DNA of 64,000 nucleotides, from positions 48,501 through 112,500 of the forward strand of contig RPFO01000436.1 in assembly GCA_009746045.1 (NCBI GenBank), in the 5' to 3' direction. Under the pieces are notes generated by a model. The model saw only the letters and a program-made list of their open reading frames with translations, was not told the DNA's origin and made no database searches. The position numbers and the translations under genes were made by a program. This document shows, piece after piece, positions 58,501 to 64,000 of the stretch (its first letter is position 1; each line of letters starts with the position of its first letter). The stretch comes from Mesostigma viride. Its lineage: Eukaryota; Streptophyta; Mesostigmatophyceae; Mesostigmatales; Mesostigmataceae.

Positions 58501-61500
58501 GGTGGGTGGGTGGGTGGGTGGGTGGGGTGGGTGGGTGGGTGGGTGGGTGGGTGGGTGGGTGGGTGGGTGGGTGGGTGGGTGGGTGGGTGGGTGGTGGGTG
58601 GGTGGGTGGGTGGGTGGGTGGGTGGGTGGGTGGGTGGGTGGGTGGGTGGGTGGGTGGGTGGGTGGGTTGGTGGGTGGGTGGGCGGGTGGGTGCGGGGGTG
58701 GGTGGGCGGGTGGGTGGGCAACAACGCTGTCAACAAGGTCGGTGCATCCCTTGCTAGCCATTTCTTTTTGCCGCCCCTATCGTGTCCTCTCTGCTCGTCA
58801 TTGTTTGCATTTCCTACCATTTGTTCACACATTCCTTTCCTCTCATTTCCTTTGCTGAGACTTTAAACATCGTGTTAACGGCTTGCTCCCCCCTTCCCTG
58901 CCGTCGCATGGTCTGCTATCGCATTGCTTCTATGACTACTATAATTATTATTCATAATAACCATGAACTATAAACTGTTTGCTCACACATCCTTGGCTAC
59001 CACATCCTTTGCTGTCATATCGTCTCTCTCACGCAGGTATGGGAAGAAGCGCTGCTGCGCGCCAAGGCCCAGGACGCGAGCGAGCTCGCCAACAATGGGG
59101 GCGCGGGGGCGGCCGCGGCCGCCGACGATTCCTGGCTGTGGAGCGCTGACGACGACGACGACGATGAAGAGAGCACAGGACTCGTCTGCACTCCCGTGTC
59201 AACACTCGCGAAGCACGCGGCGCTGGCCATGAAGGGACCTGGGGCGGCAGCGGGGGCTGGGGCGGCAGGCAAGGGGGACGCGGCGGCGGCCCCCCCAATG
59301 ATCGCCAAGCCGAACAGGAATGATCCGATGTCGGTGAAGGAGCAGTACATTCGTGCAAAGGTAATGGTTGTGTTCCTGACGAGCTCGACATTGTGTCTTC
59401 TATAACAAGCCGAACAAGAATGACCCGGCGTTGGTCAGGGAGAGCATCGCATTTGTGCCAACTGCCATGGTAATGGTCATTTGCTTCTATAGCTTACGGT
59501 TATTTGTTGGGTGTTTGCTTACCATTCTAGTTATGGTTGACTATATAATGCAAATCGTGGTTCTCTGAACATAGTTTATTTATAGTGAGATGGAAGGGTA
59601 GCCGCTATAGCTAGGTTAGAGGGTTCAATTGACATACCTTTTGAGGCCGGTGCGGCCTGATCCGGATCGGTAGTGGCACTGGATTTGACCAGTTTTTCCT
59701 GGCCAGGTGGCAGGAGCTACGTTGAGATATAAACCTGCCACTGTCTAGGTTTCTTTGTTAATGACGTAGTTATTAACTAGATCTAGATTCTTTCTCTCAC
59801 GCAGTATGTGATCTAATAGCCCCGGCAGACCTACATAAGCCGCCGGCAATTAGAACGCCAGTTCGCGTCATTTGTTCAGACGCAAAATTTGCGTTGCGAG
59901 ATAATGCCGTCCGGGCCAAGGCCGCGTGACACGCAAAAAATACAAAAGCAAACCCACCTAGCTAAGGTCGGCCTCTTTTCTTTTCCCGCCCACCCTCCCT
60001 GCGTGTTTGGGGGTAAGGCTAGCCTTTGCCAAGCAATAAGTGTTCCCATGAGCATCGGCGGCCGGGATGTGGCCTGCCTTTTGTATGTGCTCCACTTATT
60101 GTTTTAATAAAGAGTCTGGTTACCCTGGAGTTCCACGGTTAATAGGACAAATTTTCTATACAATCTTTTACTTCCGATGACGTGGTGCGTTTATATACAT
60201 CTCCCACGCGATGCAATATACTTTTTCTCTACCACGCACCACGTGGACTGCCAGGTGGTGCAACCTTTGATTATTATGTTTATACTCTTCTCTCTGCGCA
60301 TAGTCCAATTCATTTCTCTTATCTCCATGGAAGAATGTGGATCACGGGGGACACACGTCACACTTGGGCGCTCTGTTTCCTTTCTTGGTGTTTCATTTCT
60401 TGGTTATGTCACTTGGGCTCTCTGTTTCCTTTCTTGGTGTTTCATTTCTTGGTTATGTCACTTGGGCTCTCTGTTTCCTTTCTTGGTGTTTCATTTCTTG
60501 GTTATGTCACTTGGGCTCTCTGTTTCCTTTCTTGGTGTTTCATTTCTTGGTTATGTCACTTGGGCTCTCTGTTTCCTTTCTTGGTGTTTCATTTCTTGGT
60601 TATGTCCTGGGTAGTCTTGGTTATGTCCCAGCAATGCATAGACTGGCGCTTCGTCGCCAGTGAAGACATCACCCACATTCTAGCGCGTAGGCATGTCTCC
60701 CTGTGCACTTTGGTCCCTTTCTGCCATCGACTCTCGTAACACACCGACAGCACATAGACCATTGCTTTATGTTTATGCGAGGAAGATGAATAACCGCACT
60801 CTTGCGTTTGTTCCCTGACAGCACACTCTGGACCCTCTGGTGCCATTCATCTGCCAATCATTTTTCCTGCCCCCCCCCAGTACGTCGACCGCCGGTTTGT
60901 CATCAACGAGGAGATCACCCGCAACCCTGAGGGAGCGGCTCAGCAGCTCTGGGACGCTGTGGCATCTGCCCGCATTAAGGATGCGATGCGGCTCCTAGTC
61001 CATGGAGTGGGCGTGAACGTGGTCTATCGCACCGAGGCAGCGTTTGAGCTGGAGTCGGCGGCAGAGGACGCGGCGGCGGCGTGTGCGGTGGGGGAGGGGC
61101 CGGGGAGCCCCCGGATGCAGCCCCCCATGCCGGTGGTACCAACTGCCAGGTGAGATAGTTATAATGATGGAAATGCCCAGAACCAGCTAATTAGTTAACA
61201 TAATATTCAACCATGCATGCTGGCGGCATCAGCTGCCAGGTGAGATAGTCATAACTATGGGAATGCCCAGAACCAGCTAATTAGTTAACGTAAGATGCAA
61301 CCCTCCATGCTGACGGCATCAGCTGCCAGGTTAGACAGTATATAGCCTCTACTGCTGGTCATAATGAAATATAGTAGGTTTGTCAAATCGCAGACACCGG
61401 AAGCGTGATGGATGGAGAGCAGGCTTGGACCATACTGCTGGAGGGAGGGGTCGACATTGGGATTGGCAGTCACGTGTTAAGGGGTTATTTTTGGAATCGC

Positions 61501-62456
61501 TCAACAACAATCGTAAGGGTTTGTGGGGGTAATCGCCCCAATGGTGGCGGCATCATCTGCCATGAGAGAGGGGGAGCCAAACGCAGCCTTCGATGTCCGC
61601 TGATTGGTGGAGATCGAAGAGTCATGTGCAGTGATGCCTGCGGCTAGGTGAGATGCTGGCAGCAGTTAACGAGATGGAGAGCGGGCTCAACTGTTTTTTG
61701 CATGTGCCCCACTCCTTTAAGCTCTAACCTCCTCAACCATCCCCTCAACCCGAATCCACATAAGCCCCTTCCAGCTTACGTCCCTAAACACCTCCATATT
61801 TCCCGACCCCGAGCACAAGCACAAGTCCCAACTGCCAGACACCCTCCCCCTTACCTTTTCAAACCCCCGCTTTCTTCCCTCCCCCATTCCTCTCCTCCCC
61901 TTCCCCCCCCCCCCCTTCCCCTTCTCTCCCCCCCCCCCCACTCTTCCCCCACTGCTCTCTCTCACTTCCCTCCCCCCTTCTGCCCTCCCCTCCCATTTCC
62001 CCCCCCCTTCCTCCCCCCCACCTGCCGCCCCCTCCCCAACCTCTTCACTCCCCCACCTGCCCCCCCCCCCGAAATTCCACCCCCCCCATTTCTCTCCCCC
62101 ACCTGTTCCCTCCACAACAGCAGCGGGGCCGCCAGCACCGCCCCCGCAGGCACCGCTGCCACTTCCGCGACCGCCGCGGCCGCGTCCACCAACGTCGAAG
62201 ACGAGTTCTCGCGCATGGCCACCCTTGCGTCCCGTGCCCGCGCGCGCGCTGCGAGCGACGAGATGTGGCAGAAGGCCAAGGAAGGGCGCGGCGTGCGGCT
62301 GTTACACCGCGCCTGCGCCTCGGGCCACGACGCCGTCGTCGAGCTGCTGCTCCAGCACGGCGCGAGGCCCAACGAGATGGACCGCCACCAGCGCACGCCG
62401 CTGCACTACTGCATGCTGTACGGGCGCAGCGAGGCCGCCAAGCTGCTGCTGTCGAG
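35430..62456 (+). CDS. ACAP/AGD-type Arf GTPase-activating protein (BAR-PH-ArfGAP-ankyrin), 21 exons seen, 3' end outside
   Basis: The spliced exons give 939 codons plus two bases, all joined in phase by GT-AG introns. Residues ~1-289 form a BAR domain (membrane curvature, dimerisation). ~290-405 is a PH domain (phosphoinositide binding), ~405-550 a Ser/Gly-rich linker, ~555-670 the ArfGAP zinc finger (CxxC-x16-CxxC) with its catalytic Arg. An acidic/Ala-rich insert and ankyrin repeats follow. Animal ACAPs and plant AGD1-4 share this order and promote GTP hydrolysis on Arf at membranes. The start is chosen because an in-frame TAG lies at 35424. The gene continues past 62456. Confidence 0.93.
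35634..35710 (+). CDS. Exon 2 (BAR helix 1)
   Basis: Begins after cccctttcag-type acceptor sequence and encodes [20 protein letters not shown] and onward, an amphipathic helix. Ends with two bases of a split Ser codon before gtaagt. Confidence 0.9.
36080..36300. repeat. ~22-bp minisatellite in intron 2
   Basis: About ten units of GGCCCCTTATAGTATTATAT with alternating CGC and CTT ends. The last unit fades at 36297. Confidence 0.9.
36509..36532. repeat. (CA)n in intron 2
   Basis: Short dinucleotide run. The following 36540-37420 is C/T-rich with no gene recognised on either strand. Confidence 0.85.
37536..37771 (+). pseudogene. Three exon 3 acceptor ghosts
   Basis: Degenerate copies of the exon 3 acceptor and first codons occur at 37536-37560, 37649-37672 and 37748-37771, each about 100 bp apart, before the true exon at 37854. 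Confidence 0.75.
37854..37951 (+). CDS. Exon 3 (BAR)
   Basis: Encodes [20 protein letters not shown] and [12 protein letters not shown]. Chosen over the three upstream ghosts because only this copy stays open and joins both neighbours in phase. Confidence 0.88.
38127..39027. repeat. 20-bp tandem array in intron 3
   Basis: About 44 units of cttttgctaatctcgtggcc, with rare gtgaccc and gcttatc variants. No spacers, so not a CRISPR array. Confidence 0.97.
39046..39505 (+). pseudogene. Exon 4 acceptor ghosts
   Basis: A clear copy at 39469-39505 repeats the acceptor and the next ~30 coding bases (AGGGCCCGTGATGGCCAAGC). Weaker ones lie at 39331-39356 and 39046-39070. Confidence 0.75.
39184..39330 (-). 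mobile_element. 3' fragment of the L1-like element in intron 3
   Basis: Homologous to 1161-1310. The 3' end lies beside an A-rich stretch (aaaaaaataaag on plus), on the minus strand. 5' truncated. Confidence 0.55.
39576..39709 (+). CDS. Exon 4 (BAR)
   Basis: Encodes [20 protein letters not shown] and continues to [10 protein letters not shown], a long helix as in ACAP BAR domains. Donor aag|gtgcgc. Confidence 0.92.
39765..40110. repeat. 53-bp minisatellite in intron 4
   Basis: About six units containing gatcaggcgatgagggg, AAG repeats and attgggaaattaa, ending in a G run. Confidence 0.93.
40275..40540. repeat. 40-bp minisatellite in intron 4
   Basis: Six to seven units of ggcatggcaaaagggtgctg plus gctggcgatgactgcggctt. 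Long minus-strand ORFs across it are repeat artefacts. Confidence 0.93.
40869..40913 (+). CDS. Exon 5 (BAR)
   Basis: 15 codons, [15 protein letters not shown], matching the KKxFDKAxxxYD pattern of ACAP BAR domains. Confidence 0.92.
41387..43085. mobile_element. TTAA-flanked DNA element (1699 bp) in intron 5
   Basis: An 11-bp inverted repeat CCCCTAAATGG at both ends, with TTAA at 41383-41386 and 43086-43089, gives a piggyBac-like signature. Interior sequence on the minus strand is homologous to the element at 28146-29865; both give peptides with RCMGLNT/CCMGLNT and a C-W/L-LEKT stretch. No intact transposase is visible. Confidence 0.75.
43090..43345. repeat. ~35-bp minisatellite in intron 5
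   Basis: About seven units of atgctcgcagccaaccca plus caactgacctattcaa, starting directly at the TTAA of the transposon. Confidence 0.9.
43678..43743 (+). CDS. Exon 6 (BAR)
   Basis: Encodes [20 protein letters not shown] and QQ. In phase on both sides; donor cag|gtgggt. Confidence 0.9.
43798..43828 (+). pseudogene. Exon 6 ghost
   Basis: A 24-base stretch coding for KKEAKPEL is repeated about 90 bp downstream and then diverges. Confidence 0.8.
44246..44293 (+). CDS. Exon 7 (BAR)
   Basis: 16 codons, [16 protein letters not shown], like the EAR..Y..AR segment of ACAPs. Confidence 0.9.
44321..44555. repeat. (CCCATAT)n heptamer array in intron 7
   Basis: About 33 units starting ~27 bp after the exon 7 donor, with CCCATAG variants near the middle. 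Confidence 0.97.
44815..49330. repeat. 85-bp minisatellite in intron 7
   Basis: About 53 units. Variants are a 6- or 7-G run, single or double GGT after gctgggt, and gccatcc or gtcatcc. It fills most of the 5.4 kb intron. ORFs on both strands are artefacts of the repeat. Confidence 0.98.
49728..49865 (+). CDS. Exon 8 (BAR)
   Basis: Encodes [20 protein letters not shown] followed by a helix rich in F/H ([20 protein letters not shown]), the best-conserved BAR stretch of ACAP proteins. Confidence 0.94.
50147..50194 (+). CDS. Exon 9 (BAR end)
   Basis: 16 codons, [16 protein letters not shown]. Donor cgg|gtgagt. Confidence 0.9.
50724..50757 (+). pseudogene. Exon 10 acceptor ghost
   Basis: After a cag it repeats, with changes, the first ~34 bases of exon 10 (gcaccaacaactacatg is shared) and then diverges. 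Confidence 0.75.
50860..50955. repeat. CTGCCCTGGTC(C/T)G repeats in intron 9
   Basis: About seven short units before the exon 10 acceptor, giving a pyrimidine-rich stretch. Confidence 0.8.
50984..51142 (+). CDS. Exon 10 (BAR-PH linker)
   Basis: 53 codons ([20 protein letters not shown] onward), helical, ending AAVAQSSSK. Donor aag|gtaacc. Confidence 0.9.
51771..51808 (+). pseudogene. Exon 11 acceptor ghost
   Basis: Repeats the ATCxxxATCxAGCxGGGCTACCTG pattern of exon 11 with several substitutions, ~100 bp before the real exon. Confidence 0.75.
51876..52019 (+). CDS. Exon 11 (PH domain, first half)
   Basis: Encodes the start of the PH fold: [12 protein letters not shown], then [19 protein letters not shown]. 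The Lys/Arg positions fit phosphoinositide-binding PH loops. Confidence 0.94.
52130..52340. repeat. ~44-bp minisatellite in intron 11
   Basis: Four to five units of catctgttaccgtatctttt plus attcaactctgatatcgc. Confidence 0.9.
52359..52414 (+). pseudogene. Exon 12 acceptor ghost
   Basis: Repeats the acceptor and the GGTGATGAGGGCGAGATGCT region in altered form, including a stop codon (tag) in the frame. Confidence 0.8.
52458..52567. repeat. (CT)n(CA)n tract forming the exon 12 acceptor
   Basis: About 36 CT units are followed by about 18 CA units, ending acacaccag at the exon. The microsatellite supplies the polypyrimidine tract. Confidence 0.95.
52570..52713 (+). CDS. Exon 12 (PH domain, second half)
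   Basis: Encodes [20 protein letters not shown] and [13 protein letters not shown], the later beta strands of the PH domain. Confidence 0.93.
52785..52812 (+). pseudogene. Exon 12 internal ghost
   Basis: acgcggccgacctgcgcttc and following bases repeat an exon 12 segment ~70 bp after its donor. Confidence 0.8.
53215..53462 (+). CDS. Exon 13 (PH C-terminal helix and linker)
   Basis: [15 protein letters not shown] supplies the C-terminal PH helix with its invariant Trp. A Ser/Gly/Ala-rich linker follows. Ends two bases into an Arg codon. Confidence 0.93.
54091..54137 (+). CDS. Exon 14 (linker)
   Basis: Short Pro/Ser/Gly segment [15 protein letters not shown]. The phase fits both neighbours; no other evidence supports it. 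Confidence 0.75.
55517..55541 (+). pseudogene. Exon 15 acceptor ghost
   Basis: gcgctcggttaccccttaa resembles the first codons of exon 15 (gcgctcggttaaccccc), ~80 bp upstream. Confidence 0.6.
55595..55758 (+). CDS. Exon 15 (linker)
   Basis: Encodes [20 protein letters not shown] and an acidic Ser-rich stretch, ending [10 protein letters not shown]. Low complexity; likely disordered. Confidence 0.8.
55837..56174 (+). pseudogene. Two exon 15 donor ghosts
   Basis: The last ~35 bases of exon 15 with the donor are repeated at 55837-55870 and, more diverged, at 56138-56174 (gccgtgtcgggg). Confidence 0.75.
56270..56414 (+). CDS. Exon 16 (ArfGAP zinc finger, first part)
   Basis: Encodes [20 protein letters not shown] and onward to LMCI. 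The first two zinc-binding Cys (C565, C568) and the third (C585) are present at CxxC-x16-C spacing. Confidence 0.96.
56864..56907 (+). CDS. Exon 17 (ArfGAP zinc finger, catalytic Arg)
   Basis: [15 protein letters not shown]: supplies the fourth Cys and the Arg of the GTHR motif that acts in GTP hydrolysis. Joined to exon 16 through a split Asp codon. Confidence 0.94.
56945..56970 (+). pseudogene. Exon 17 donor ghost
   Basis: gcggggtgtgcactactccaagg repeats the exon 17 end in altered form, 50 bp downstream. Confidence 0.65.
57974..58101 (+). pseudogene. Two exon 18 acceptor ghosts
   Basis: caccagctgcgctctctcac (57974) and caccagttggtctcgctcat (58061) both resemble caccaggtgcgctcgctcac at the real acceptor. 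Confidence 0.75.
58171..58257 (+). CDS. Exon 18 (ArfGAP core)
   Basis: Encodes [20 protein letters not shown] and ELGNNAVNE, the S-L-x-L-D-x-W and GN segment of ArfGAP domains. Confidence 0.95.
58258..58718. repeat. (GGTG)n array beginning at the exon 18 donor
   Basis: About 115 GGTG units, the first of which is the 5' splice site gag|gtgggt. A few GGGCG and GTTG variants lie at the right end. The WVGG and HPPT ORFs across it are artefacts. Confidence 0.97.
58718..58740 (+). pseudogene. Exon 18 donor ghost
   Basis: gcaacaacgctgtcaacaag followed by gtc repeats the exon 18 end on the far side of the GGTG array. Confidence 0.8.
59037..59360 (+). CDS. Exon 19 (ArfGAP end with acidic/Ala-Gly insert)
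   Basis: [12 protein letters not shown] continues the ArfGAP fold. An Asp/Glu run and an Ala/Gly-rich stretch follow. The end, [18 protein letters not shown], matches the conserved ArfGAP C-terminus KEQYIxAKYV when joined to exon 20. Confidence 0.93.
59403..59478 (+). pseudogene. Exon 19 donor ghost
   Basis: The last ~70 bases of exon 19 with the gtaatgg donor are repeated with substitutions 45 bp downstream. Confidence 0.85.
60350..60610. repeat. 49-bp minisatellite in intron 19
   Basis: About five units of cacttgggctctctgtttcc plus tttcttggtgtttcatttc. Confidence 0.95.
60881..61149 (+). CDS. Exon 20 (ankyrin region start)
   Basis: [11 protein letters not shown] completes the ArfGAP end. 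[20 protein letters not shown] reads like the first ankyrin repeat of ACAPs. A low-complexity Ala/Pro tail follows. Confidence 0.93.
61224..61338 (+). pseudogene. Two exon 20 donor ghosts
   Basis: agctgccaggtgagatag (61224) and agctgccaggttagac (61312) repeat the exon 20 donor, within ~90-bp tandem copies that also share ccagaaccagctaattag. Confidence 0.75.
61860..62110. repeat. C-rich polypyrimidine stretch before exon 21
   Basis: Long C/CT tracts, up to 12 C. ORFs here are compositional. Confidence 0.85.
62121..62456 (+). CDS. Exon 21 (ankyrin repeats)
   Basis: After an Ala/Ser-rich lead, [20 protein letters not shown] and [20 protein letters not shown] form at least one and a half ankyrin repeats. 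It ends two bases into a codon, so at least one more exon lies beyond. The acceptor could also be at 62124. Confidence 0.92.
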
Positions 62457-62523
62457 GTGAGGATGACCTTATGTAGAGACCTTATAGAGAGACCCTTGCG
62501 ACACTTGTGCATGCTGCACTGTA

Positions 62524-62696
62524 GACGGGCGCAGCGAGGTGGCAAAGCTGCTGCTGTCGAGGTATAATGACCGCCCCCCTGTAGTGACCACCACCATCCT
62601 TTGAGTGACCCCCGGTTTAGAATAACTTTTGCTGCACTGGGGCATGCTGCGCGAGCGCGGCAAGGGGGCTGCCAAAGCTGCTGCTGTCCAGGTATA
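62524..62696 (+). pseudogene. Two exon 21 donor ghosts
   Basis: gctgctgctgtcgaggta (62524-62566) and gctgctgctgtccaggta (62641-62696) with preceding gggcgcagcgagg-like sequence repeat the exon 21 end. Confidence 0.85.
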
Positions 62697-62699
62697 GTG

Positions 62700-63230
62700 A
62701 CCGCCCCTACGTGACCTGTGCATGCTGTCAAGGTTAGCCCGGCTATATTGACCTCTGTAGCCACCCCCTATGCCACCCCGATAACAACCCTTCTAAGGGA
62801 TCCCCTGCACCCACCCCTCTGCGGCCAGCTGTTGGTTACGGGCGCATTGGACCAATGTGCCTTGCTGTAGACATTGCCGTGGCTTCCTCTCCAGTGGCCG
62901 CCCCGCAGTTGGCCGTTTGCGGCTGCTCTCTAAGCCCTCACGAGCAATGCTTGTCATCCTGGAGAATTTTCTCCCTTTGCTTTTTGAAGCCCCAACCTCC
63001 GACCCACCCGATCGCCACCTTGTCACATCGCGAAACCGGGCTTGCGCTGGGGATGCAGGTGCATGCTATCTCGAGCATGCTCCTCATTCATCCACGCGCC
63101 TCATTCACCCACGCACACTCATGTACACCCATTCACGCACCGGACATCCCTCCTTCGGCAACCCTGGCCCTTTAGGACCGTTTGGAACCGGAACGGTGCA
63201 GGGGCATGCACACGCGCACTCGCTTGGAAA
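62700..63230. other. Start of the intron after exon 21
   Basis: No further exon that continues the ankyrin frame could be identified. C/T-rich, with short ORFs only. Confidence 0.5.
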
Positions 63231-64000
63231 TTCACCCTCTCACCCAGCTCCCCTCACCCACTCACCCCCTCACCCCTCACTCACCCACCCACTCACCCAC
63301 TCACCCACTCACCCACTCACCCACTCACCCACTCACCCACTCACCCACTCGCCCACTCGCCCACTCACCCCCTCACCCCCTCACTCACCCACCCACTCAC
63401 CCACTCACCCACTCACCCACTCACCCACTCACCCACTCACTCACCCACCCACTCACCCCCTCACTCACCCACCCACTCACCCACTCACCCACTCACCCAC
63501 TCACCCACTCACCCACTCACCCACTCACCCACTCACCCACTCGCCCACTCGCCCACTCACCCCTCACCCCCTCACTCACCCACCCACTCACCCACTCACC
63601 CACTCACCCACTCACCCACTCACCCACTCACCCACTCACCCACTCACCCACTCACCCACTCACCCACTCACCCACTCACCCACTCACCCACTCACCCACT
63701 CGCCCACTCACCCACTCACCCACTCACCCACTCACCCACTCCCTTCCTCGCCCACTCGCCCACTCGCCCACTCGCCCACTCACCCACTCACCCACTCACC
63801 CACTCACCCACTCACCCACTCACCCACACACCTACTCACCCACTCACCCACTCACCCACTCACCCACTCACCCACTCACCCACTCACCCACTCACCCACT
63901 CGCCCACTCACCCACTCACCCACTCACCCACTCACCCACTCCCTTCCTCGCCCACTCGCCCACTCGCCCACTCGCCCACTCACCCACTCACCCACTCACC
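63231..64000. repeat. (CTCACCCA)n octamer array, runs off the window
   Basis: About 95 units with CTCGCCCA and cccttcctcg variants. A ~180-bp higher-order repeat (for example the cactcccttcctcgccca variant at 63737 and 63937) is visible. Confidence 0.96.

Noticed and set aside
58018-58866. Long ORFs of WVGG (plus) and HPPT (minus) repeats
   Set aside because: Products of the intronic GGTG array. The true exon 18 ends at 58257 with a GT donor and resumes at 59037 in phase.
61648-62120. Upstream extension of the exon 21 frame ([10 protein letters not shown] onward)
   Set aside because: This is the C-rich intron read through; the protein joins exon 20 to 62121 in phase and the upstream part is compositional.
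63231-64000. Telomeric repeat at the right edge
   Set aside because: CTCACCCA does not match the known algal or plant telomere units (TTTTAGGG, TTTAGGG), and coding exons of an unfinished gene precede it.

Overview
This is a eukaryotic nuclear window. Three things show it: a split gene with GT-AG introns, reverse-transcribing elements of several classes, and very abundant micro- and minisatellites. GC-rich coding exons, large repeat-filled introns and elements of the PAT/Kangaroo type (first described in Volvox) suggest a green alga, probably chlamydomonadalean. The family assignments are much firmer than the taxon.

Region 1 (1-34533) is a nest of one ~5.33 kb tyrosine-recombinase retrotransposon. 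There are five copies. Four are on the minus strand: copy 1 (1-3230, cut by the window edge), copy 2 (4119-9998), copy 3 (13111-16081, truncated) and copy 4 (16171-21431). Copy 5 is on the plus strand (26651-34533). The layout is A1 - gag - pol (RT, RNase H, tyrosine recombinase) - B1 - A2 - B2, the 'split direct repeat' architecture, with A about 207 bp and B 197 bp. No target duplication is seen. The four minus copies abut (TTCA)n arrays at the same base. No copy is fully open. Younger insertions sit inside them: an L1-like element with ORF1 only (copy 1, 13-bp TSD), two fold-back elements with 5-bp TSDs and RNA polymerase III-like boxes (copies 2 and 5), and a 1.7 kb TTAA-flanked element (copy 5). 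Between the copies lie minisatellites and motif clusters with no recognised gene.

Region 2 (35430 to beyond 62456, plus strand) is one host gene of at least 21 exons (939 codons spread over 27 kb). It encodes an ACAP/AGD-type Arf GTPase-activating protein: BAR domain (exons 1-10), PH domain (11-13), Ser/Gly-rich linker (13-15), ArfGAP zinc finger (16-19) and ankyrin repeats (20-21 onward). All junctions keep phase. The introns hold satellites with 7-, 20-, 22-, 40-, 53- and 85-bp units, a TTAA-flanked transposon and a LINE 3' fragment. They also hold degenerate partial copies of the neighbouring exon edges ('exon ghosts') beside at least 12 of the 21 exons. The gene leaves the window through a (CTCACCCA)n array.

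The most unusual observations are the exon ghosts, the fold-back/Pol III modular elements, the exact A1-TTCA junctions, a 2A-like motif between RNase H and recombinase, and an invariant 12-G run where a -1 shift would join a short upstream ORF to pol.
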